From an uncultured Clostridia bacterium (GTDB taxonomy: Bacteria > Bacillota > Clostridia > Oscillospirales > Acutalibacteraceae), in NCBI GenBank assembly GCA_947632045.1, contig CANRNQ010000013.1, positions 1 through 55,771 of the forward strand: a stretch of DNA of 55,771 nt, in the 5' to 3' direction. Shown piece after piece: positions 8,741-16,204 of the stretch (positions are counted from its first letter, which is position 1; each line of letters starts with the position of its first letter). Both the position numbers and the translations under genes were made by a program. The notes below the pieces were generated by a model. That model had not been told where the DNA came from, made no database searches, and was given only the letters and a program-made list of their open reading frames with translations.

Positions 8741-9874
8741 TTGAATAAAAAAAAGCTTTTGCATTTTATACCGGCGATCGTATTTTTGGCGTTCATATTC
8801 ACCATGGGAATATTGTTTATATTTTTGCCAAAATCCGATTACTCCTCGAATGAAAAGCGCTATCTCGCCGATTTTCCCGAAGTATCGGCTGACAATATCC
8901 TCTTCGGCAAGTTTGATACACAGTTTGAAAGCTATATGTCGGATCATATAGCGCTCAGAGATCTCTTTGTCGGGGCTAACGCTTACTACGATCGCTATAC
9001 CGGCAGGAACGGCTCGAACGGAGTGTATATGGGTGAGGACAACTACCTTATAAACGATCCGGTCGAGAGGGATAACAGACTTGAGGAAAATTTGAAGATA
9101 TTTTCTGATTTTACCGCGGCAAATAAGCTTAATACAACGCTTATGATAATCCCGAGCACTGGATATATAATGAAGGACAAGCTGCCGGTAAATCACAAGG
9201 AATATCTCGACGAGGAATATTTCAAAACCATCGAGAAAAATTCCGGAGAGATGAAATTCGTGAGCGTGATGAGTGCGTTCAAAAAGGCGGCAAAATCCAC
9301 TCAGCTTTATTACCGCACAGACCACCACTGGACGACCCCGGGGGCGTATCTCGCCTATACCAAATACTGCGAAAGCGCGGGGCTGGAGAGTACAAAGGAA
9401 AGCGCCTTTTCGAAGATGCAAGTCGGCGGCTTTTACGGCACGACCTACTCAACGAGCGCGTTTTGGGGTACTCCGCCGGACAATATAGAATTTTGGGAAA
9501 ACAGAGATAATATAGGAGCGGTGAGCGTAAGTATAACGGAGGGAGAAAAAACAACCGAGCACGAGGGCTACTTTTTTCTCAGTCATCTTGACGAGGACGA
9601 CAAATATCCGACCTTCCTCGACGGCAACCACGCTCTTGTCAATATAAAAAACGAAAATGCGCAGGGTGGAAAAATACTTGTTATAAAGGACTCCTTTGCC
9701 CACGCCTTCGTTCCGTTCCTTTCCGAAAATTATTCGGAGATAATAATGGTCGATCTGAGATACTACAAAAAGCCTATCTCGGAGCTTATAAAGGAAAATG
9801 AGATAAGCGAATGTCTTGTGCTTTACAGCCTTGACAACTTCGCAGTAGATACAGACGTTGCGTTTCTTGCTTAG
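8741..9874 (+). CDS. DHHW-family protein (AlgJ/AlgX-like acetyltransferase partner)
   Basis: 377 residues with an N-terminal membrane helix (about 8-30) and an extracytoplasmic SGNH-like domain. The family motif is YYRTDHHWTTPGAYLAY near residue 190. KDSFAHAFVPFL near residue 325 supplies the Ser-containing block, as in AlgX/AlgJ. It probably receives acetyl groups from the MBOAT protein and transfers them to a surface glycan. The start at 8741 is TTG with AAAGGAC upstream, and no better ATG is in frame. It is translationally close to both neighbours. Confidence 0.88.
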   Translation: MNKKKLLHFIPAIVFLAFIFTMGILFIFLPKSDYSSNEKRYLADFPEVSADNILFGKFDTQFESYMSDHIALRDLFVGANAYYDRYTGRNGSNGVYMGEDNYLINDPVERDNRLEENLKIFSDFTAANKLNTTLMIIPSTGYIMKDKLPVNHKEYLDEEYFKTIEKNSGEMKFVSVMSAFKKAAKSTQLYYRTDHHWTTPGAYLAYTKYCESAGLESTKESAFSKMQVGGFYGTTYSTSAFWGTPPDNIEFWENRDNIGAVSVSITEGEKTTEHEGYFFLSHLDEDDKYPTFLDGNHALVNIKNENAQGGKILVIKDSFAHAFVPFLSENYSEIIMVDLRYYKKPISELIKENEISECLVLYSLDNFAVDTDVAFLA

Positions 9875-9902
9875 GCAAGTAAGGATCAGAGGCTAAAGTG
9901 AT

Positions 9903-10892
9903 ATGAAAAAAACGAAAAAGCGGAGATCAAAGGCCTCCGACGTGATTTTCAGAATATTTTTGATAATTGTTTTTCTGATAGGCGTAGCCCTGCTTTTATA
10001 TCCGGCTATGGGTAATGTTATAACCTGTACTCAACAGCATCAGGTTATAGACGAATATGAACAGCAGGTTGAGATGATGCGCAAGCAAAAGCTTAAGCAG
10101 CAAAGGGAGCTCGCGATAGATTATAACCAGTCGCTCAAACAGATAACGCTTCAGGACCCGTTTTCGCCGATAGAGCACGAAACGCAGCCTACCGCAGAGG
10201 ATCTGCGGCTTGACGAATATTATCAAATGCTGACGATAGGCGGAGAAAATATGCTTGGGTATATAAAAATACCCGTAATAAATATATCTATACCTATTTA
10301 TCACGACGCCACCGAGATGCAGCTTCAAAAGGGCATAGGTCATCTTAGGGGAACCTCGCTTCCGGTCGGCGGAAAAAGCACGCACTGCGTTCTCTCGGGA
10401 CATACGGGCGTACCGGGCAATATGCTGTTTACCGACCTCGACAAGATGAAAATAGGCGACAGATTTTATCTTCACGTCCTCGACGACGTTTTGGCTTATG
10501 AGGTGGACAGGATAGACGTTGTTGAGCCGGACGACACCTCAAAGATACACATATACGAGGGCAAGGACTACTGTACGCTGCTCACCTGCACGCCCTACGG
10601 ACTGAACACTCACAGACTGCTTGTAAGGGGCGAGAGAGTAGAGTACATTGAGGGAGAAGACGATGACAACGTTGAGATAGTCGAGGTTACCGACGCTCAG
10701 GGCAGAGTTATAGAACGAAAGGTCGCTCCGCGCGATTATTTTGAGATATTCGGCGTGCGCGTGCCGCACTGGGTAATATATGTTCTTTTGCCGACGTTGA
10801 TAATGCTGTTGCTGCTGCTCATAACGATAATTTCAAGACGAAGGCTTCGCCGACAGTCTGAGTCAAGCGGAAATAACTCTTCAAAAGCATAA
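9903..10892 (+). CDS. Class C sortase
   Basis: 329 residues: a basic N-terminus, a membrane helix (about 14-35), a coiled linker rich in Gln and Lys, the sortase beta-barrel (about 105-250) and a C-terminal membrane helix (about 290-312) followed by Arg-rich residues. The catalytic triad is visible as His167 (LSGHTG), Cys229 (LLTCTPYG) and Arg238 (NTHRLLVRG). The TLxCTPYGxNTHRLLVRG pattern and the second C-terminal helix are class C features. These enzymes polymerise pilins or link surface proteins. No pilin gene is nearby. A terminator follows, so this is the last gene of the envelope cluster. Confidence 0.9.
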   Translation: MKKTKKRRSKASDVIFRIFLIIVFLIGVALLLYPAMGNVITCTQQHQVIDEYEQQVEMMRKQKLKQQRELAIDYNQSLKQITLQDPFSPIEHETQPTAEDLRLDEYYQMLTIGGENMLGYIKIPVINISIPIYHDATEMQLQKGIGHLRGTSLPVGGKSTHCVLSGHTGVPGNMLFTDLDKMKIGDRFYLHVLDDVLAYEVDRIDVVEPDDTSKIHIYEGKDYCTLLTCTPYGLNTHRLLVRGERVEYIEGEDDDNVEIVEVTDAQGRVIERKVAPRDYFEIFGVRVPHWVIYVLLPTLIMLLLLLITIISRRRLRRQSESSGNNSSKA

Positions 10893-10900
10893 AATGCTTT

Positions 10901-10933
10901 GAACAGGTCGCCAAAAGCGGCCTGTTCGTTTTA
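10901..10933 (+). terminator. Intrinsic terminator of the envelope cluster
   Basis: The hairpin GAACAGGTCGC-CAAAA-GCGGCCTGTTC is followed by GTTTTAT, 9 nt after the sortase stop. The remaining 300 bp to rbfA are AT-rich. They contain a TATAAT-like hexamer near 11140 but no well-spaced -35 box. Confidence 0.75.
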
Positions 10934-11230
10934 TAAAAAAATTTGCCTTTGCAATAAAAAATCGCGGCAAGGCTTATGAGCGGAGGCGAGATATTTTATT
11001 TTGTTTAAAATAGTTTGTCGTCAAGGCGTTTTAGAGTCGTCGATATATTGAAAAAAAGCAGGAATTAGTGTAAAATATCAGTAATAAAAGCAGATTCCGG
11101 TGAATTGCCTAATGTGGAAAAACAACAGGCGAATATGTTATAATAATATATATGGATGGTATTTGCGCTAACGCGAGTAAAAATGTAAACAATAAATAAA
11201 TTTGCCATCAAGAAACAAAGGAGCAGTATT

Positions 11231-11620
11231 ATGGCAGGACACAAAATAGACAGAACGACCGAGGACATACGCCGTGAGCTTACGGCGATATTCAGAGAGC
11301 TGAAGGACCCGAGAGTGAGCGGCACTATGCTGAGCATTGTGCGCGTTGAGGTCACAAACGATCTATCCTATTGTACGGTGTACGTAAGCTCCATGAACGG
11401 TATAAACAGCGCGAGAGAGGCGCTCAGAGGGCTTAGATCCGCCAGCGGATATATCCGCCGCGAGCTCGGCGGACGGCTCAGGCTGCGCCATGTGCCGGAG
11501 TGCATATTCAAAGCGACCGATTCTATAGAATACGGAGCGGCGATATCGAGGACGCTCAACAGTTTGAATATAAAGCACGACGATGAAGAAACGGAGGACG
11601 ATGATGCCGATAACGATTGA
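11231..11620 (+). CDS. rbfA: 30S ribosome-binding factor A
   Basis: 129 residues, the usual length for RbfA. This small KH-fold protein binds the free 30S subunit and helps mature the 16S 5' end. The start MAGHKIDRTTEDIRREL, the ELKDPRVSGTMLSIVRVEVTNDLSYCTVYVS core and the RRELGGRLRLRHVPECIF end follow the family pattern closely. An AAAGGAGCAG ribosome site precedes the ATG. It starts the conserved rbfA-nrnA-truB group. The C-terminus is a short Asp/Glu-rich tail that overlaps the start of nrnA. Confidence 0.95.
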   Translation: MAGHKIDRTTEDIRRELTAIFRELKDPRVSGTMLSIVRVEVTNDLSYCTVYVSSMNGINSAREALRGLRSASGYIRRELGGRLRLRHVPECIFKATDSIEYGAAISRTLNSLNIKHDDEETEDDDADND

Positions 11621-12572
11621 GAGCGCCGCCGCATGGCTCAAAGAAAACAATAACTATCTTATTCTTACTCATAAATCGCCTGACGGAGACACCCTCGGCA
11701 GCTCTCACGCTCTTTGCCGGGCGCTTCAGAGCATCGGGAAAAATGCGCGCATCGTAACCGAGAATGGACTGCCAAAAAAATTTGCATATCTTGAACAGGC
11801 TGTCTTTAAACAGAGCTTTGACGCGGAGCATATTGTCGCGGTGGATATAGCCGACGAGAGCCTTTTGCCTGAAAACGCCGAACAGTACAAGGGCAGGATA
11901 GAGCTGTGCATAGACCACCACGAGTCCAACTCCTGTTATGCCGCCGCCTGCTGTATCGAGCGAAGCGCCGCCGCCTGCGCCGAGGTCGTTTTTAAGATAA
12001 TAACGGCGCTCGGGGCGGAGCTTGACAGGCAGAGTGCAAATTGCCTTTTCACCGGACTTACGACAGACACAGGCTGCTTTCGGTACAGCAATGTCACGGC
12101 GCAGACCATGAACACCGCCGCCCGTCTGGTAGAGCTCGGCTGCGACAGCTATAAAATAAACAAGCTTATGTTTGAAACAAATTCAAAGCAGAGGATAGCA
12201 ATAGAGCAAATGGCTTTATCCACTATTGAGTATCACGACGGCGACAGGATAGCCGTTATGCTCGTTACGCTTGATATGCTCGAAAAAAGCGGCGCGGATG
12301 AAAGCGAGCTTGAGGGTCTGTCCGCCGTGCCGAGGACTATCGAAGGAGTAGCCGTAGGGATTACTATACGCCAGAAGTCCGAGGGCATATTAAAAATATC
12401 CGTCCGCAGTGATGAAACGCTTTGCAGCGCAAACAGGCTATGCTCGCTGTTCGGAGGCGGCGGTCACGCCGCCGCGGGTGGCTGCGTCATAAAGGATATG
12501 ACTGTGGACGAGGCAAAGGCGAGGCTTGTTGCGGCGGCAGAGGATATTTTAAACGAAAATAAACGGGGGTAA
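11604..12572 (+). CDS. nrnA: DHH-family bifunctional oligoribonuclease/PAP phosphatase (NrnA)
   Basis: About 322 residues. The DHH domain carries THKSPDGDTLGSSHAL (first metal-binding motif) and CIDHHESNSCYA (the DHH motif). The C-terminal DHHA1 domain ends with the substrate-binding FGGGGHAAAGGCVIK. NrnA degrades nanoRNAs of 2-5 nt and dephosphorylates 3'-phosphoadenosine 5'-phosphate. Two adjacent ATGs (11601, 11604) follow GGAGG at 11593-11597, and 11604 gives the better spacing. The gene overlaps rbfA by 17 bp, which implies coupled translation. Confidence 0.93.
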   Translation: MPITIESAAAWLKENNNYLILTHKSPDGDTLGSSHALCRALQSIGKNARIVTENGLPKKFAYLEQAVFKQSFDAEHIVAVDIADESLLPENAEQYKGRIELCIDHHESNSCYAAACCIERSAAACAEVVFKIITALGAELDRQSANCLFTGLTTDTGCFRYSNVTAQTMNTAARLVELGCDSYKINKLMFETNSKQRIAIEQMALSTIEYHDGDRIAVMLVTLDMLEKSGADESELEGLSAVPRTIEGVAVGITIRQKSEGILKISVRSDETLCSANRLCSLFGGGGHAAAGGCVIKDMTVDEAKARLVAAAEDILNENKRG

Positions 12573-12578
12573 TGTGCC

Positions 12579-13514
12579 TTGAACGGAGTTCTTGTGATAG
12601 ATAAGCCGGCAGACTTCACCTCCTTTGACGTTGTCGCGGTCGTGCGCGGAGTTTTCGGAACAAAAAAGGTCGGTCACGCCGGCACGCTCGACCCCATGGC
12701 GACAGGAGTTCTTCCGATACTCCTCGGAAATGCGACCAAGGCTCAGAGTCTTATGCCGGACACCAAAAAGGAGTATGAGGCGGATTTCCTGCTCGGCAGG
12801 AGCACGGATACCCTCGACATTACCGGCTCCGTGACAGAGGAGAGGACGTCCCGCGCCATGAGGGGTGATGTACTCGCCGTGCTCGACGATTTCAGGGGCG
12901 ATATACTCCAGACCCCTCCGATGTATTCCGCCGTCAGCGTGGACGGCAAAAGGCTTTACGAGCTTGCGCGGCGCGGCATTGAGATCGAGCGCGAGAAACG
13001 GCAGGTCAGCATAAGCAGGCTCGAGCTTTTGGACTTTGACGAGGAAAGACAGTGCGGGAGGCTCGCAGTCGCCTGTTCTAAGGGAACCTATATAAGGTCG
13101 CTTATAGACGACATAGGCAGGTTGCTCGGCACTCTCGCCGTGATGACCTCACTGAGGCGCACTTCCGCGTGCGGATATTCGATAGAAGACTCTGTGCCGC
13201 TCGAACGGCTCCGCTCTTTAGCGGAGAATGGCGGCCCATCGGAGGCTCTTGCTTTTGTGCGCCCGACCGAAACGATATTCGAGCCGTATAGAAAAATATA
13301 CATATCGCCCGCGCAGGCAAGGCGCTTTTGCAACGGCGGCTCTCTCGACGTATCGAGGACGGCTCTTGCGAAAATAGAGCACGATGACGGCGAAATATTT
13401 CGAATAGGAGAAAGAGAGCTTGGCTTTATTGGGCTTGGCAGAGTAAACGCGGAAAGCGGCGAGCTTAAATTTTTGAAGCTGTTTGCGGAACAGGGAGATA
13501 CGGCGGAGCGTTGA
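12579..13514 (+). CDS. truB: tRNA pseudouridine-55 synthase
   Basis: 311 residues. It converts U55 in the T-loop of tRNAs to pseudouridine. The catalytic Asp38 lies in HAGTLDPMATG, and the KxxGHAGTLDP and PPMYSAVSVDGKRLYELAR motifs are typical. The start at 12579 is TTG, 6 bp after nrnA. The last residues (DTAER) are encoded by the left terminal repeat of structured element copy B, so the natural C-terminus may have been replaced or extended. ribF and rpsO, which commonly follow truB in Firmicutes, are absent here. Confidence 0.94.
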   Translation: MNGVLVIDKPADFTSFDVVAVVRGVFGTKKVGHAGTLDPMATGVLPILLGNATKAQSLMPDTKKEYEADFLLGRSTDTLDITGSVTEERTSRAMRGDVLAVLDDFRGDILQTPPMYSAVSVDGKRLYELARRGIEIEREKRQVSISRLELLDFDEERQCGRLAVACSKGTYIRSLIDDIGRLLGTLAVMTSLRRTSACGYSIEDSVPLERLRSLAENGGPSEALAFVRPTETIFEPYRKIYISPAQARRFCNGGSLDVSRTALAKIEHDDGEIFRIGERELGFIGLGRVNAESGELKFLKLFAEQGDTAER

Positions 13515-13681
13515 CGTGGAGATTCTGCCCCGAGGCAAATACGGGCGGCGACCCGGAGCTGCCTGCGGCAGCTCCGAAACGCAGCGCCGGCGCTGCGTTT
13601 CGCTTGCCCGCGCAGCGGGCAAGCGGTCGCCGCCCGAATATGGGGCGAGCACACTGTGCCGCTGCCCTTGCCCGCCGTATC
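13497..13681. repeat. Structured intergenic element, copy B (compact cloverleaf)
   Basis: Terminal inverted repeats GATACGGCGG (13497-13506) and CCGCCGTATC (13672-13681) lie exactly 35 nt outside the closing stem CGGGCGGCGACC (13542-13553) / GGTCGCCGCCCG (13625-13636). Inside are three almost perfect hairpins with sequences unlike those of the other copies: CGGAGCTGCC-TGC-GGCAGCTCCG (13554-13576), the palindrome GAAACGCAGCGCC / GGCGCTGCGTTTC (13576-13601) and GCTTGCCCG-CGCAG-CGGGCAAGC (13602-13624). The left repeat overlaps the end of truB. Confidence 0.9.
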
Positions 13682-13830
13682 CTGCGGCGAGGCGCCAAAT
13701 TATGATTAATAAAAATTTGTTTGATTATTTTTAATTTGTTCACTTATTTCTTGCCTTGACATTATATACTTTCCTTGTAGGAAAAATAATGCTTATAGAA
13801 AAATAATCATCATTGAGGGAGGTTTACATT

Positions 13831-14520
13831 ATGAGCACAGGAAAAATAATGATAGTGGACGACGACCTTAATATTTGCGAGCTGTTAAGGTTGTATATTG
13901 AAAAAGAAGGCTTCAGCGTTGTGACCGCCAACGACGGCGAAACAGCAATAAAAAATTTTGATAAGGAAAACCCCGACCTTGTCCTGCTCGACATTATGCT
14001 GCCAAAGCTCGACGGCTGGCAGGTCTGCCGCGAGATAAGAAAAACGTCGCAGTGCCCGATAATAATGCTTACGGCGAAGGGCGAGGTCTTTGACAAGGTT
14101 TTGGGACTGGAGCTCGGTGCGGACGACTATATGGTAAAGCCGTTTGAGGCGAAGGAGGTCATCGCAAGAATACGCGCGGTGCTGCGTCGAAGCGGAAAAA
14201 CCGAGGAGCCGCCCATCAAAGAGGTGCGCTGGGACAAGCTCTCGATAAACCTGACGAATTACGAGCTGAAGGTCGACGGAGTTCAGATAGATACGCCGCC
14301 CAAGGAGATGGAGCTTTTGTATCATCTCGCGAGTAATCCGAATAGGGTGTTTACTCGCGACCAGCTTCTTGACGAGGTGTGGGGCTTTGATTATTACGGT
14401 GACTCAAGAACGGTGGACGTTCATGTAAAGAGGCTCCGTGAGAAGATAGACGGCGTTTCAGATAAATGGGAGCTTAAAACCGTTTGGGGCGTCGGATATA
14501 AATTTGAGGTAAAGGAATAG
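13831..14520 (+). CDS. OmpR/PhoB-family response regulator
   Basis: 229 residues. The receiver domain has the acidic pair in IVDDD, the phosphoacceptor Asp54 (VLLDIMLPKLDGW), and conserved Thr (MLTAKG) and Lys (VKPFEAKE). The C-terminal winged helix (about 130-228) ends with the family pattern RTVDVHVKRLREKI. GGGAGG before the ATG at 13831 decides the start. An in-frame upstream codon at 13813 lacks such a site. It pairs with the sensor kinase 142 bp downstream and probably controls the kinase-htrA unit, suggesting an envelope-stress or wall-sensing system. No operator was identified. Confidence 0.92.
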   Translation: MSTGKIMIVDDDLNICELLRLYIEKEGFSVVTANDGETAIKNFDKENPDLVLLDIMLPKLDGWQVCREIRKTSQCPIIMLTAKGEVFDKVLGLELGADDYMVKPFEAKEVIARIRAVLRRSGKTEEPPIKEVRWDKLSINLTNYELKVDGVQIDTPPKEMELLYHLASNPNRVFTRDQLLDEVWGFDYYGDSRTVDVHVKRLREKIDGVSDKWELKTVWGVGYKFEVKE

Positions 14521-14662
14521 CCTTGCCGTAAAAACGCTTCGCCGAAGGGTCAGTGACCTTTCGGTGAATTGTTTAATTCCCCTGCGGGGAAGCGCACGCT
14601 CTCTTAAATAAAAGATTAGCGGCGCATTGACAAGCTGATAAATTTAAAGGAAGAATCCCTTT
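14521..14662 (+). other. Regulator-kinase intergenic region with two hairpins
   Basis: Contains the imperfect palindrome CCGAAGGGTCA-G-TGACCTTTCGG (14542-14564) and a smaller CCCC-TGC-GGGG hairpin (around 14580-14590). Neither is followed by a T tract. They may form an mRNA structure that tunes kinase expression relative to the regulator. Function is inferred only. Confidence 0.35.
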
Positions 14663-16204
14663 ATGAAGAAAGAACAGAGGAAAAAAACGATATTCGGCAG
14701 ATATCTCGCCGTCAGCATATCAACCGTACTCGTCGGCTTTACGCTGCTGGGCGTTATGCTGACGTTCTTTGTAATGCAGTTTTCTCAAAATGACAAGCAA
14801 ACGCTTCTGCGTGAAAACGCAAGCGCGGTCGCCGATATGGTGTCGGAGAATATCTTTGTCGAGGGCAACAGAATATATCTTACTCCCGAGGAGGCCGACA
14901 GATGGCAGTCGGTCATAATGACTCTGTCAAAAAGCCTCGACGCTGAGATATTCATAGTGAACGTGAACGGAAAGAAAATCTTGTGCTCCGAGGGCGGCGG
15001 CTGCCGCCATGAGAAGGCGGACGTGAGCGACTCGATAATGTCTGTCGCGCTCAACCGAGAATACTTTGAAAACGGGACACTCGGCGGGATATATCCCGAA
15101 AATCACTTCACCTCCGGTATGCCGGTAATAATATCAAGCAACTCCGGCAAGGCGGTGGTCGGGGCGGTTTTCGTGTCAACACAGTCGTCCTCAATGTTTT
15201 ATATAGCCGGTGAAATAGTTCGCATATTCCTCATGGCGGCAATAGCTACGCTGGCGATAATGTTCTGTATGTCCGGACTGTTCACATATAATATGGTGAA
15301 GCCGCTAAGACAGATGGCGTCTGCGGCAAAAAAATTCGGCGCGGGCGATTTTTCAAGCCGGGTTAAAATAACGACCAACGACGAAATAGGTCAGCTTGCC
15401 GCCGAGTTTAACAATATGGCGGATTCTTTGGCGCTTTCCGAGGGCACAAGGAGGAGCTTTATAGCGAATGTGTCGCACGAGCTGAAAACGCCTATGACGA
15501 CGATAGGAGGCTTTGTCGACGGCATACTCGACGGAACAATTTCACCCGACCGTCAGAGCTATTATTTAAATATAGTATCGACCGAGGTGAAGCGACTGTC
15601 GCGTTTGGTTCAATCTATGCTCGCGCTGTCAAGAATAGACAGCGGCACAATGAAGCTAAACAAGCAGAGCTTTAATCTTACTGAGATAATAATAGAAACG
15701 CTGCTGACGTTTGAGCAGAAAATAGAGCAGCGGCGCATAAATATAGAAGGGCTTGAAGATATAAGCGAACTTTATATAGACGGCGACAAGGATATGTTGC
15801 ACCAGGTGGTATATAATCTTATGGAAAACGCCGTTAAGTTTACGAACGAAAACGGGTATATAAAAATTCTGGCGTTGAAAGAGCCAACTCGCACGGTGGT
15901 GAGCATTGAAAACAGCGGAGATGGAATAAACAGCGAAGAGATAAAGCATATTTTTGAGCGCTTTTATAAGACCGATAAATCGAGGAGCGTCGATAAAAAC
16001 GGAATGGGGCTCGGGCTTTATATCGTGAAAACGATACTGCGGCTGCACGGCGGCGACATAACTGCAGACAGCGAGCTCGGCAGAAGCTGCCGCTTCACAT
16101 TCTGGATACCGGCGGATAATGCGAAAAAAGCCGATAGAGAAAAATCGGGTTTAAAACAGCTTATGAGCGATAAAAAGGAAAGCAGGGGTAACAAAAATGA
16201 ATGA
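14663..16204 (+). CDS. Sensor histidine kinase with HAMP domain
   Basis: 513 residues. Membrane helix 1 (about 15-38), an extracytoplasmic sensor of about 140 residues, helix 2 (about 180-205), HAMP (about 207-258), then HisKA with the phosphoacceptor His272 (NVSHELKTPMTTIGG). The ATPase domain carries the N box (YNLMENAVKF), F/G boxes (ENSGDGI; FERFYKTDKSRS) and GMGLGLYIVK. It autophosphorylates and passes phosphate to the preceding response regulator. The sensor region resembles the cell-wall-sensing kinases of Firmicutes but the signal is unknown. The 3' end overlaps the HtrA start by 8 bp, which indicates translational coupling. Confidence 0.93.
   Translation: MKKEQRKKTIFGRYLAVSISTVLVGFTLLGVMLTFFVMQFSQNDKQTLLRENASAVADMVSENIFVEGNRIYLTPEEADRWQSVIMTLSKSLDAEIFIVNVNGKKILCSEGGGCRHEKADVSDSIMSVALNREYFENGTLGGIYPENHFTSGMPVIISSNSGKAVVGAVFVSTQSSSMFYIAGEIVRIFLMAAIATLAIMFCMSGLFTYNMVKPLRQMASAAKKFGAGDFSSRVKITTNDEIGQLAAEFNNMADSLALSEGTRRSFIANVSHELKTPMTTIGGFVDGILDGTISPDRQSYYLNIVSTEVKRLSRLVQSMLALSRIDSGTMKLNKQSFNLTEIIIETLLTFEQKIEQRRINIEGLEDISELYIDGDKDMLHQVVYNLMENAVKFTNENGYIKILALKEPTRTVVSIENSGDGINSEEIKHIFERFYKTDKSRSVDKNGMGLGLYIVKTILRLHGGDITADSELGRSCRFTFWIPADNAKKADREKSGLKQLMSDKKESRGNKNE

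Noticed and set aside
13756-13790. TTGACA near 13756 as a normal promoter for the response regulator
   Set aside because: No -10 hexamer at 16-18 bp; the nearest AATAAT lies about 23 bp away. Not convincing enough to annotate.
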